A DNA stretch of 64,000 nucleotides, from NCBI RefSeq assembly GCF_905475345.1, contig NC_066589.1, forward strand, positions 8,962,501 to 9,026,500, given 5' to 3'. Position numbers and translations under genes: made by a program. A model generated the notes under the pieces. That model saw only the letters and a list, made by a program, of their open reading frames with translations. It made no database searches and was not told where the DNA came from. Positions 24,171 through 37,101 of this stretch are shown here, one piece after another (positions within the stretch are counted from its first letter, which is position 1; each line of letters starts with the position of its first letter). The DNA comes from Vespula vulgaris (Eukaryota; Arthropoda; Insecta; Hymenoptera; Vespidae).

Positions 24171-25445
24171 ACTCTCTTCTCGACAGACAGCTTGTCGGTT
24201 ATGAAACGTTAATCTTGCATAGAGGAAGTGTATCAACTGGCGCGTTACCTTCGAAGAGTAAAAAGAGATACGAGGAGGAGAAAGAGAAGGAGGAGAAGGA
24301 GGTGGTGGTGGAGGACAATATAAAAAGTGGGAGAGATATTCGCGTATCGAAACCACAGAATAAATGGATTCTGCGAACTCGTCGATGAAGTATGAACCTT
24401 CAGTTAATTCCAACGAATGAAACTCGCTGCTGACCTCACCTGAATATAGTCCGATAATGGAAGGAAGAGGAAGAGGATTAAATGCAGGAGGTGGAGAAGA
24501 AAGAGGAGGAGGAGGAGGAGGTGGTGGTGGTGGTGGTGGAAGAGGAGAAGTTACCACCAAACGATTTTTCACGAATGAATTAGCTACGAAATAATCGACA
24601 AGGGGAGAACCGATCTCTGAGGATAATTGCTAAATTTATGGTGGCACGAGCGATTCGATTAAAATTAAAATCAATTGTGCGGTCTACCACGTAAGTACGT
24701 AGTATGTACTATCTACTTAGTCCGCGTTATGCGATGTAATAATTTCCGTTCGATTATAAACGAAACCACGCGTTAATAACATTTGCAGAACGTACAATAT
24801 ATATATATATATATATATTTACATACCTAGAAGCATCGTCACGTAGGGTGTCGGTGAAAATTAGAAAATTATTATCGTTCGTGCGCGATAATGAATTTCT
24901 ATAAATCGTCCCTCGACTAAACACGTCACGTTTATTTCTCTTAAGAGAAATCGGACCTTAATAAATATTATTTGAGAAATCTATGCCGCACCATCTGTCT
25001 TCTATTATCCGTACACGTCGTCTCGCAGGTGTTATTACTACGGAACGTATCTAATACTTGCCGAGGAAATTGTATTTCCGTGTAACGCAAACTGCTTTTA
25101 TAAAATATTCGATCGATAATACTTTACGTGACTTTTCTTATCCGAAACTTTCGTGTCACGGTTTAATCGTCTCTTTCTTTCTCTCTTTCTCTCTTTTTTT
25201 TTCTTTTTTTCTGTCTTTGTTTCTATCTCCCTCTTTTTCTCACACACACGGTGAAAATAATTAAATGTGACACGACATAAAACGGAACGAATTGCGGTAA
25301 TTCTAACGGTGAACGATTAAAATACAATAACGGAGTATTCATGATTTTGTTAGAAATCTCAACCACGTTCCCTACTGATATCAAATTAAAACTAAGTATT
25401 GTGTTCTACTAAGAGGAGAGAGAGAGAGAGGAGGGAGAGAGAGAA

Positions 25446-25482
<37 letters not shown>

Positions 25483-27188
25483 AAGGAACTCGCAATGACG
25501 GGATCTAAAATTATACGCGGTGAAGATCTCGCCGAGAGATTTCGTCGTCCTCACGACACTTATTTACACATTACACACGCAACTATTGTGCATGCGTACT
25601 GTCTCTATTCGTAAACGAGGATTTACGAGACGATTAAATTATATTTAATACCGGAAAACGTAACCAACTTTTGTTTTCCAAAAAGTTTGTTTACCAAAAG
25701 CTCCATTCATAAACGTATCAACGATATATCGATAATTTATACGAGAATAAATAAAACTAGGTTTAACGTTAAACAAATTTTATCTTACATAAAAATGGTA
25801 AATTAAATCGAAAAAGGATCTACAAAAAAAAGAAAAAAAAATTATCACGGTGATCGTACGTATATGTATATATATATATCGTATGTATGTATCATATATA
25901 TGTGTATGTGTGTATTATTATAAATTAGATATCGTCTTGCAATAACGGTCCAATGAACCACGGAACTCGATCAAGGTTTTTTTTGATTAATCGGACCTTT
26001 ATCGTCTTCAAGATGTTCGATGCAAGTACTTACTAACCGAAGGAATCGTGTTTGAAATTCTATCGACGATCGGATATCGATCTCCCACGATTTATACGAA
26101 CTCTTTCAGTCTAACTATGTGTACGTTTACATGTACGTGTATACGTGTATCAACTTCAATTCGTTTTGTTATCGAGGTTAAGATTAATGGAGCGATACGT
26201 ACGATTGTGCCGATGTGTCTCATTATCGATAATAACAATCGATTCGATTAGAAAGAAATGGAGTCTGAATAGATGATGATAAACTATAAATAACTTTTTT
26301 AACGATCTACCCATTTTATTTGTTGGAGAACGAACGTTTTATTGTCAGATTTATTACATTTTTAATAACAGTATAATACATTTTTAACGAGAAGTAAAAA
26401 ATCGATAATAAAAGTATAAATATATAATTGTTATTATCTTGCTACAATCGAATTAACCAATCGATCCTATCGAAAATATCACAGGAAGATATAGCAAATG
26501 AAACTTAGTACATTGCTCTTTAGGAACTCGTCTCTCAGGAACAATGAACTTTAGCGGTTATTTCCCTGCGACGTATGTACATATGTATTATAACTATATA
26601 TATCGTTTCGGAACTCTTAAAAACTCGACGAATTTCACGAAACTCGAAATAATTAAATAAAAATCCAAAGAAAACGCCGTGTCAAAATTGTTTACTCTAA
26701 AAAGAAACAATATCTGTTACCGAGCATCATAAAAAAGAAAAAGATAAATAGAATGAAATAATAACAATAATAATTACAAGTAACACTTAGTAGAAGATAC
26801 GTAGAAAAATAAAAAAAGAAAAGAAAAGAAAAAACCACATGTCAATCGCACATGTACGAATATGCGATCCTTAATAATTTTCGTCCAAACGATTCTTACA
26901 ATCGAAGAAAATATTTATAACAATTAAAAAAAGAAGAAAAGAAAGAAAGAAAGAAAATAAAAGAAAAGAAAAGAAAAGAAAAGAACAAAAATACTCTCCG
27001 ATCGAATCGAGTAGAACAGCAAGAGGAAATGGGGAAAAAAGAATTAAAAAAAAAAGAGAGAAAGAGAAAGAGAGAGAGAGAAAGAGAGAAAACATTATCA
27101 TAAAAGGAACGTACGAGAAGAAAGAATAAAGCGAAAGATCTCAGACGTAAATGTATAACATAAGTTTTTCGCGTTTCGACAGACTTAC
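23962..27188 (-). other. Probable long 5' intron of CYRI, no coding exon
   Basis: Lies between the proposed 5' UTR exon and the start exon. Holds CT tracts (24136-24177), GGA/GGT runs (24265-24310 and 24485-24545), (TA)n (24799-24818), a GA tract (25404-25483) and AT-rich DNA. No coding segment was recognised. Confidence 0.4.
25404..25483. repeat. (GA)n tract
   Basis: About 80 bp of GA repeats with A and GG interruptions. Confidence 0.9.
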
Positions 27189-27560
27189 CGTTGCGGAATC
27201 GCGACGTAATCGCGAACGACGACGCATGATATACTTCTCGTTCTAGCTCGTTCTAATCGAATAAATAAAACACGAAAGAGGAACGTACACGCCGTGCAGA
27301 AGAAGGAGCAACAACTGTCAGTCGGTGCAAGCGGCCATGTTGAGCGTCGCGACGCCGGCCCTTTGTAGTGGCGCGGTTCGAGTCCTCTTCCTTATTTGGT
27401 AAACGCCGCGCCGGCGGCGGTACGTACGCGCGAAAAATCAATCGGGGGTTGCTTCCCTTATTCAACGAGAAGATGGCGTACCTATTCGTACCCGCCTCGT
27501 ACCGCCCGAATTTCGAATTCCACGAAGTGTTCGAACCAAGGTTTAAATTTAGTCTTTGCG
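27189..27560 (-). promoter_or_regulatory. CYRI: Probable CYRI promoter and first (non-coding) exon, CpG-rich
   Basis: A GC- and CpG-rich patch stands out from AT-rich flanks. On the minus strand it ends in a near-consensus splice donor (AACG|gtaagt, exon end 27189) suited to a 5' UTR exon that joins the acceptor at 23962. Two YY1/Pho-like motifs are visible: AACATGGCCGC on the minus strand (27331-27342) and AAGATGGCG on the plus strand (27470-27478). No TATA box is seen, as in many CpG-rich insect promoters. Assignment to CYRI rests on orientation, the donor and the lack of any other minus-strand gene nearby. Confidence 0.45.
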
Positions 27561-27639
27561 ATCCGGTCTAAACTCTCTCTTTCTCTCTATCTTTCTCTTT
27601 CACAGTGTGACCCCAGAGCTTAAACACCTCGGCAAGTCT

Positions 27640-28360
27640 GAATGATTCGCCAACGAATTTGGATATTTTTGGAAACTATTTCTACTTTTTCATCCCCGTT
27701 TCTTTTTGTTTCTTTGTTATCTTGTTTCGTTTTGTTTTGTTTTTTTTTTTATTTTATTTTATTTCCTTTTCTTGTTAAATAGTTTCGAGTTAATCGAATC
27801 GTTTTTATTTAAGACGTTGTCAAACGATCGGAACGATATCTTGGATAAATCGATAGTATTTTAAGGAACTATGTGGTTTTAATTTAATTTTGTTTTATGT
27901 GTGTGTGTGTGTGTGTAGATTTGATATTTTCAATAATTTCGAGTTAACTTTTAATGACTTTTAAGGTCGTTGACTGTCGAACGAATCTTAGATAAATCTA
28001 TATACACAATCGAACGAATTTAGATATCCTTTTAGGAAACCATGTTAGCTTATATTTTATTTTGTTTTATTTTTAATTTCCCTTTTTTTTCTTTTTCGTT
28101 AAATACACTTTAGTTAATCGGATTTCTTTTATTTCGGATGTTCAAAAAAGTAAGACAATCAAAACACTATCTTGGATAAATCGATATACTTTTAAAACGT
28201 ATTTTAGAAAATGATGTGGTTTTAGTTTCATTTTACATTTTTATATATATTTTATTTTTCCGATACTTCCAAGTTAATTTAATGGCTTTCAAAACCGTTA
28301 ACCGCCTAAGTAATCCCGAATAAATCGATATACTCTTTTAATATTATATTCCGTATAATA
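27640..28360. repeat. Diverged tandem repeat, about 155-170 bp period, 4-5 units
   Basis: Recurring landmarks in fixed order: GAGTTAAT(C)GAAT, then ATCTTGGATAAATCGATATACTTTTAA, then GGAAACTATGTGGTTTTA, then a T-rich end with TTTTATTTT. GAGTTAA-type anchors sit near 27788, 27942, 28112 and 28272. Units are strongly diverged; the first and last are partial. Confidence 0.65.
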
Positions 28361-29337
28361 TATTGTTTTATTCGTAAAACAATATTTTCAGAATGAAAAT
28401 GTTGATTATCGGTAAACCCCTACGGCATACTTACAACTAGTCTGTTATTATTTATTATTTATTTTTACATACAAATAAGAAATTTGTGTAAATTTATCTC
28501 ATCTGTTCAGAATATTTTTAGAAATTCCTAGATAATATAGGACAATGGGAACAGATAGAATTCAATGACGTTAGACATTGGAACAAACATTCTTGTTGAC
28601 CAAGTCTTCGAGCTAAAACGAAAAATAATCGAGATAGTCGATTTGTTCGATCACACATTGCACTTATCGTACGGTTTCCACGTCGATGATTGTTCACTAA
28701 CGATAATCATAATTCGATTTGATAAGGTTCATTGATATCGTTCTAAAAAATCCCTATTAATCGTATTTCCAATAATATAAATAACATACATGAACTTTTC
28801 TTATTGTATAAATTTTATATGCTTTCTTTTTTCATGTATATTCTTTTCCAAATATTCCAACTCTGAAAGTAAAGAAATAAAGAAAAGAAAAGAAAAGAAA
28901 AGAAAAGAAAAGGAAGATGAAAAAAAGAAAAAAAGATGATTCACTTTCTTTCATGACAGTTGGATCGAGGTGACCTTACGTGAAGTCTATACGACGTTGA
29001 GAGAGAACTGTCGATATGAAGTGACGTCGTTCGAGTGTCATGCTCCGTTGAAATTCTATGTCACTGGAGAATAATATCCTTCTCGTACTTTTAGTCGTAT
29101 TTTCATAGAAATTATGGTTTATTATTATATATATATATAAATTATATATATATATATATATGATAAAATTTATGAATTGGGATTACACTTTTTTTTGATT
29201 ATTATTCATATTCTTTAATAATTTTAAATTTATGAATTTGTGGGTGTATATTAATAATTCGTATAAAAAAATTAATTGAATTTGGAATTTAATAATTTCT
29301 TTTTATATTTTAATTAAATATATATGGAATTTTATAA

Positions 29338-29407
<70 letters not shown>

Positions 29408-29517
29408 ATAAATAAATTATTTCACTTAACGCCCATCTGGTAAGAGACCCCTGCAAAGGAGTACCTTGTACACTGGAATAATATTTCAACGTATCGGATA
29501 TATGATACATTTATTTA

Positions 29518-29550
<33 letters not shown>

Positions 29551-30900
29551 ATCTTTCTCTCTATTTATCTCTTTATGCATTCTCGAAACCCGTTCGAACG
29601 CGATTTATCGCACTACTATCGAACTTATCTCTCTCTCAACCGTTATATACCGATTAGCTTATCCTTGTAGGTTTTGATATAACACAGTCGAGCCAGCATG
29701 AAATTTATTAAAGATCGATCATACTGACGTCATTCTTCTTCCATCTCCTTCTATCTCTCTCTCCTGTTTTTTTCCCTTTTACTACTTTTTTTTTCTTCTA
29801 TCCTTTTTCCTCTTTTTCATTATTTTCTTTTTGACGTCAATCATTACCCCATTACGCGACGATATATTTTTACTTACTAATCCGAAGGAACAGCCTTTGA
29901 CTAGGATTACACGGCCGAGCTGTGATTCTCGTCCTACTTGAGGAGAGATTGACATGAGAGAAAGAGAGAGAGAGAGGATGGATATATATATATATTATAT
30001 ATATTTATAAATTTTCTGGAACATATTTAAGGATTAATTAAAGACTCTTTCGAACAATAATAGATCGATCGCAATATTTTTTCTTTTTTTAAGAACATTT
30101 TTATCATCATCCTCCTCCTCACTTTGTTTTTCTTCTTTTATTATCTCTTTTCTTCTCCTTTTTTTCTTCTTTTCCCCTTCGTCGCGAAACTTAAGAACTC
30201 TTTTATCCGACTGTTTCTTTTTCTCTTTCTCTCTCTGTTTTCTTTTTTTTTTCCTATCGTTTTTTAGATGAAACCAACGGATAGCTCGCATTCCATTTTA
30301 TCGACGAAACGGTCCGTAGAGAATCGACGAGAGAAAAAAAGAAAAAGAAAGAAAAAAAGAGAGAGAGAGAGAGAGACAGAGAGAAATACAGAAAGAGAGA
30401 AAGAGAGAGAAATATGTCAAGCTCTACATATAGATACACGATGCATATACAAAAGCGATGGCCTAATTAATCCTTCATTAGTTACGGCCCGTTCTCTGAC
30501 CGAAACGCTTTTTATCGATATCTCGCAAAATCACATTTCGAACGATCCACGTTCCATTAACACTCGTTACTTAGCTACGAAATTTCCTTTTCCCATTAAC
30601 ATGACCGACTTTTCGCGCCGGCCAACGGATATAGAACGTTATGAGTTTATTCCATTATCCATTCTCGAATATCACGATATTCGTCGTTTATCTCTTCGTC
30701 TATTAAAAGATTTGACGGACGAACGGATAAATGAGAGCGTAAAAAAAAAAAAGGAAAAAAAAAAGAAGAAGAAGAAAAGAAGGAACCAAAATTGTATTCT
30801 ACGAACAAAAAGAAAAGTAAAGGGAAAACAAAAAGTAAAAAGAAAAATGTTGAAACTAATTCTTATCGATGATTACTGAGAAAAGGTGAAAAATTTATTT
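28361..30900. other. Non-coding intergenic DNA with microsatellites
   Basis: An (AAAGA)n run at 28876-28910, (TA)n at 29127-29161, compound (CT)n(CA)n at 29342-29402, CT runs at 29518-29545, and pyrimidine tracts at 29735-29830 and 30100-30260. A 203-codon ORF at 30268-30879 is mostly Lys/Arg/Glu low complexity and is not called as a gene. Confidence 0.4.
29342..29402. repeat. Compound (CT)n(CA)n microsatellite
   Basis: A clean switch from CT to CA units at about 29373. Confidence 0.95.
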
Positions 30901-30904
30901 GAAT

Positions 30905-30956
30905 CAAATCAAATTGGATCGAATCGAATCGAATCGAATCGAATCGAATCGAATGA
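30905..30956. repeat. (ATCGA)n pentanucleotide repeat
   Basis: About eight GAATC units; flanked by GAATCAAATCAAATT, which also appears near 31240 in a duplicate copy. Confidence 0.9.
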
Positions 30957-30960
30957 AATT

Positions 30961-31380
30961 CGTGATAACGGTTCGTGCGTGAAAGCCTTTTAAATATCAA
31001 TTTTATCCAATTGGAAATAATTTTTATATCTCCCTTCGAACGTTCACGATTGAATGATAGATTTATAGTTGCTTTTTATTGATTCCGTATTAGAAAAAAA
31101 ATAATATTAATAATAAAATAAAAAATGGAAGACGCGGAGGAATAGAAAGCAAACGATAAGAATAAACAAAAGGCTACGGAAAAGAACGGAATTAATTTTT
31201 TGCTATTGATTGCGTTCAGGAGACATAAAAAAAAATTCATCCAAATCAATTTAAATCAAATCAAATTCGGCTCCGTAAAATCAGTCCGTTCATGAAAGAA
31301 CTTTTAAATATCAACGATATCGAGCCGAAAAGATTTTTGCACCTCTCTTTGAACGTTCACGATTGAATAATCGTCGGAAA
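30961..31380. repeat. Tandem duplication of a ~313-bp unit
   Basis: Two exact blocks recur at the same offset: a 14-mer CTTTTAAATATCAA at 30987 and 31301, and an 18-mer GAACGTTCACGATTGAAT at 31038 and 31351. A weaker third copy (CTCTCTTTGAATATTCACC) lies at 33133-33165. Confidence 0.7.
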
Positions 31381-31459
31381 CCGTGGGCGAGGATAATTGA
31401 CACCTATTAAAGGCCTTTTTGTGCATCAATTCCAGCAAATCAATTGAGTCCTTCTCTCT

Positions 31460-31465
<6 letters not shown>

Positions 31466-31518
<53 letters not shown>
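31466..31518. repeat. (CT)n microsatellite
   Basis: About 53 bp uninterrupted within a longer CT-rich tract. Confidence 0.95.
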
Positions 31519-31520
<2 letters not shown>

Positions 31521-32205
31521 GCTCTCTCGCTCTTTCTCTTTATTGGCCTCTTCAGAATGTTACATCGTAGATAGTAAGTGGGATCGATCCAATCCAATTC
31601 TCTCTTCTCTTGTAGTACTCTATCAATATTCTCTTATTTTCTTTTACCTTGTTTTTCAATTACTATATCGGAGTGTATAATTAACGGCGATAAATAAATA
31701 AATAAATAAATAAATAAACAAATCAAAAAAAAAAGAGAGAAAAAAAATAGAAAGGGAAAAAATTTGTTGTTTGTAGCGATACGAAAAAGTTGAAGTGAAA
31801 AGTGAGGAAACACATTTTTCACGATTTTATGAAAAACAAAAAAAAATAAAAAAGAGAGAGAGAGAGAGAAAAAAAAAGTATATTTGTGTAATACTTTTGG
31901 ACTATTTTATTTCCAAAGGGAAGGAATTCAAGAGAAACGTAGTACAGAGATCTGACTTTTCCCATCACCGTGTTTCCCCGATGGAAACGTCGAAAGAAAG
32001 GTAAGTACAGAAGAAGGATGAAATTTTTTACGTGCGACACCTGCCGCCTTGTTTCACCTTCCTCTTTTTGACGAGAGAGACACATCGTTAGCGATGACTC
32101 TACGCGTGCTATTATTCAAGAGATATCCAACAAAATACACACGTACGTGTCTCCGCACAAATATACGAATATACGAAAGAATACACATGTTTGATATGAA
32201 GCAAA

Positions 32206-32209
<4 letters not shown>

Positions 32210-32255
<46 letters not shown>
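32210..32255. repeat. (TA)n microsatellite
   Basis: About 46 bp of pure TA. Confidence 0.95.
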
Positions 32256-32258
<3 letters not shown>

Positions 32259-32623
32259 ACACGTGATAGCAAATAATTATAGATCTATACATACATACGT
32301 ACATACACATCGCATTAAATAAACATATGTACATAAATATGTACGCGTGAATACATACATACTCATAGATACACATAGCTGTGGTGACAGTCAAATAAAC
32401 TCTACAATGTATAAGGTACTATACACCATATATATATATATTGGTTGTATAAGTAAAGATAAATAGATACATATATATGTGTAAAACGTCTCGCCGTGTC
32501 ACTTTAAAAAATACGAGCACCTCTCGTCAACGCCTCACGAATCGCACACAAGCAGGCACAACGTGCGTGCTTAATAAGGCGAGCGTATATGCGACTTAAA
32601 TGTCAGCGAAGCACGTAACCCGC

Positions 32624-32680
32624 TCTCTGTTCTGTTCTGTTCTACTCTGTTCTACTCTGTTCTCGCTCTGTTCTGTTCTT
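32624..32680. repeat. TCTGT/TACTCTGTTC minisatellite
   Basis: 5-bp TGTTC and 10-bp TACTCTGTTC units repeat over about 57 bp in a CpG-containing patch. Confidence 0.85.
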
Positions 32681-32837
32681 TGCGAACTCGTTCGTTCGCT
32701 CGAGCAGCACGCGCGATACGCTAACTCGCTCCTTTGTTGGACGATCTAAACGTGTCGGTTCTTTTCCTCCTATGGCCCTGTCCTCTTTAACAACCGGGCA
32801 AATTAATTAACACGGATATATAGAAACGGAAAGAGAG

Positions 32838-32941
<104 letters not shown>

Positions 32942-33633
32942 TCGTCAAAGTCACGTTTCATTTGCGAAAGCGATCCAATTCGTTAATCGTACCTTTGCTC
33001 GAAATTTCAAACATACATTTGGATGATACCTTTTCAACATCTACGTGTAACGATGATACTTTGTTTGATATAAATTTATAATATATTTCATCGTTAATCG
33101 AACTATATATATATATATATATATGATAGCATCTCTCTTTGAATATTCACCATTGGATAATTGGTTTTCGAGTTGTATTTTATTGAGCTATAGAAAAAAG
33201 AATTAAGATAAATATAAAATCATATTCTCTTAATATTTTAATATATTAAAATACTATTTAATCGTTTGTATGTATGTGTAAAATACTATCTTACAAAATC
33301 GGATCAGATACATAAAAAAACTTTAAATTATGAAAATAGGTAACCCGGAGATTAAATCCAACAGATTTTCTACAATTATTCGAATCTCGTTATTATTCTT
33401 TCGCAAATATGTAAATCACGAGAAGCTGTTATAAAATTTCAACAGCTATTTTTTCATACAATACGTGCGTGAGAATTTTTATGCTTAATAAAAACAAAAA
33501 CAAGGGATTAAAAGGAAAAAAGAAACAGAGAGAGAAACAGAAGTAAAAAAACAATACGGACGATGCCAAATTCATCGATTTCCAATTTTACAAAATATCC
33601 AAATAACGAACTATTTCATATCTCTTTTTCACT

Positions 33634-33639
<6 letters not shown>

Positions 33640-33692
<53 letters not shown>
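33640..33692. repeat. (CT)n microsatellite
   Basis: About 53 bp of uninterrupted CT. Confidence 0.95.
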
Positions 33693-33697
<5 letters not shown>

Positions 33698-34392
33698 CTT
33701 TTCCCTCTCTTCATAAAAGTTGCTTTATCCTTCGATCAAAAACGTTTGAAAAATAACAATTGGAAACCGAGAATCTAGGGATTGTAGCCTAGTTTTCAAC
33801 GAAGAAGAAGTAACTTCGAGAAGGGCTGTTCCTTTAGTTAGTGCTTTGTCGTAAAAAAAGAGATAGAGATAGAGATAGAGATAAAAAGAAAGAGAGAGAG
33901 AGAGAGGGGAGAGAGAGGGAGAGAGAGAGAGAGAGAGAGAATCGTGAAAAGGAAAGAAACGTTCTTCACCAGATAAGAACTACTCGTTACTCCTTCGATT
34001 TTCGTGATAAGTTCGTCGTCGATAAAGAAACCGAAAATATATAAGCGGGGAGGGGTAGGAAAAAAAAGAGAAGAAAGAGGAAAATGGAGGTTACTCCATT
34101 TTCTCATCGAACGAACTCATTCACGTATAACTCATACTAAATCTTTCTATGAACACATAGAGTTAGACATATATATATATAAGAAAGAGAAAAGACCTTC
34201 TCAGGCAAGATTCGGTGATGGTTGGGTGCTTTCCTCAACATTTCTCAACCGATCGATTTAACTAGTCTTCTTCCTTTCAACGCGAAACTCCTAGACACAT
34301 TAAACTCTCAAGTTACACTACTTGCTAGCAGAGTTCTTTTACGTCAGATGAGAAAATCTGTCTCTGTCTTTCTTCCTTTCATTCTTTCTTTT

Positions 34393-34427
<35 letters not shown>

Positions 34428-35436
34428 CACAGCACACAGTTAAGCCGTTCGTTCGGAAGATAATCACCATGTAACACGCTATTGCATAACTATCGTACTC
34501 TAAAGTGAAAGAAAAATATCATACCGACTATGTCGAACGTATTAATTTTTTAATTATGCGAGATCTTAATTATCACTTATTTAAATATTATTTAATTAAA
34601 CGAAAGAATTCGTCAAGTTCGAGAAGTAGCCGTTACATCATGTTTATATATATATATATTTTTTCTATTTTTTCTTTTTGGCTTTTAAATGTCGAGTTAA
34701 TTATAAGGTAATAGATAAAAACAAGAGAAAGATCATTAAAAAAAATCGTTGGGAGAAGAGTTCGGATCATCGATAAGGCGTCGTTGTAATAAAAGTTGAA
34801 CTTTTTTCTCATTGCCTACGCCACTGACCAAGCAGGGGGGATATCGTCATATCCCGGACGAAGACAGGAAACCTCCGAGCAGAAGCCCCCTCTATTCGTG
34901 TACACACGTATGTTATATACGCTTCGTCGAATCTCCTTCTTGTTATGCACGTATGTACGCATGTCCATAATATGTGTATATATACATATATATATACCTA
35001 AGTGTATATATTCTATCGCGAATCAAGAAAAAGGGAGTAAGTACTTACTTAACAAGGTACGTAAGTGTTAACTACGAAGAATATATTTCCTGAGAAATAT
35101 TTTCTATCGATTCTCTGTCGGCCATTTTTGTCGATAATATGAAAGAGCAAAAAAAAAATAATTGAACGTAAAAGAGAAATAATTGATCTTTATTAATTAT
35201 TAATTAATATTTTTTTTTTTATCAAATAATTCTAATAATGGAAGATTTGTAAAAATTCCAAAGCTACGTTTATTTTCAATATTTTATTTGCGAGCTACTT
35301 GAAAAAAATGTATTTGCGATCATTGAAAAGTCTCTTTACGTATGAAATATTTCATGTTTTGTACAAAATACACAAACACGTACACACACATATAAATACT
35401 TTACACGTGTAAATTTCTGCTCGCTCCCTATTGCAT

Positions 35437-35490
35437 CAAAAAAAGAAAAAAGAAAAAAGAAAAAAGAAAAAAGAAAAAAGAAAAAAGAAA
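35437..35490. repeat. (GAAAAAA)n heptanucleotide repeat
   Basis: About seven GAAAAAA units. Confidence 0.9.
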
Positions 35491-35981
35491 GAAAAAAAGA
35501 GAAACACCATGAAAAAAGCATCAAACGAGGAAATTAATTTGTTGGAACGTTCCTTCCGTGTATCGTTAAAAAAACTTTACAAACGTGCTCTCAAAGATAC
35601 CGATTACACCGTACATAGATCCGTATATATCTATTATATGTACATACGTACATGCCTACGTATATCTCGATTAGGTTAAATCGTCGTTCTGCAAAATAGA
35701 TCTGCTAAGTGTACTCGATCATGATGCACGCAAGTCCTTGCAACTTAATTTCCTATATACCTCTTAATGTCGTGATTCCATAAAGTATGTCGTATAAAAA
35801 CCTAGCATTATACGCATGCATAGATACGTACACACATATACATACACATGTCGATAAAAACAAAATTGGAGTTAGAACGATGACCACCCAAGCATTTTGT
35901 TCTTTACGTGACATTGGTAACGAAGTTGATGACGAGTTTATATTTGATTCACGGACAGGCACTCGCGCGCGTTTTATAACC

Positions 35982-36022
<41 letters not shown>

Positions 36023-36397
36023 AGTTCCGGTCGACCTTGAACCATTGTCCCATACTCCGTCCTCACCTAAATTAGGCTAAATTCGCGGCTCAGTTCAAAC
36101 CACTTACTTACTTTCTTTCTTTTTCTCTGTCTTACTGTTTGTCATTTATATACAAGAGAAAGAGAAAGAAAGAGAGAGAGAGAAAGTGTTCTTAGTTTCA
36201 GTGATTATTAGAACAAGAACTTTGACAAGAGATATTTAAAATATTATTTTGATCTACTTAACTACAGATGTATGTACATGTGCGTATTCATATGTATATA
36301 TTTACATAGCCAATGGCGATTTTAATCCACAAGGGACTCGAAATGTAAACCCGTTACAAAATTTTGGGACACCGTTAAAATAAATAAATTATTCTCG

Positions 36398-36443
<46 letters not shown>

Positions 36444-37033
36444 ATGCACGTGTGTATAAATACATATTTTTTTCTTGTTTGAAATATTCATTCAAAATGA
36501 CGAAGCACGAAATACATTGAAATATATATATATATATTTCAAAAAAATATAAATATAGATACAATATATCAGCGATCATGAAATATTAAATTAAATTTAT
36601 TACACAATATAAATTTATATTTTGTCGTATGGAAGATGAAAAAGTGAAGCCCATCCCCCCTCCCTGTCTTAAAGGATTCATGGCTGCACTGTAAATTCGC
36701 CATTGTACATAGTAAAACGTAAAAGAATACGAGTTGACGTATTTTCTCTTACGTGTTTAAACGTATATAAATTTTTTCAATGGGGTAAGGAGATCACTAG
36801 TGGGTGGTAGTCTAGAAGAGTTTCGGACTTTTCTAAAACCTTCCTAAAGTATCTATATACATAGATACGTACATACATACATACATACATATATACATAT
36901 ATACATACATACATACATATAATGCATACTGTCTCTTGTGGTTTTCTTTGCAAAGGGAAAACTTCGTGGAAGCATTATCGTTAGAGAATTCCCTGAAGAA
37001 AATTATTTTTATACTTTACTACGGATAAACTTT

Positions 37034-37035
37034 GA

Positions 37036-37099
<64 letters not shown>

Positions 37100-37101
37100 A
37101 A
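37034..37101. repeat. (GAAA)n microsatellite
   Basis: About seventeen GAAA units. Confidence 0.95.

Noticed and set aside
34826..34850. GGGGATAT/ATATCCC inverted repeat as a regulatory hairpin
   Set aside because: Short arms, no context and expected by chance in a window this size.
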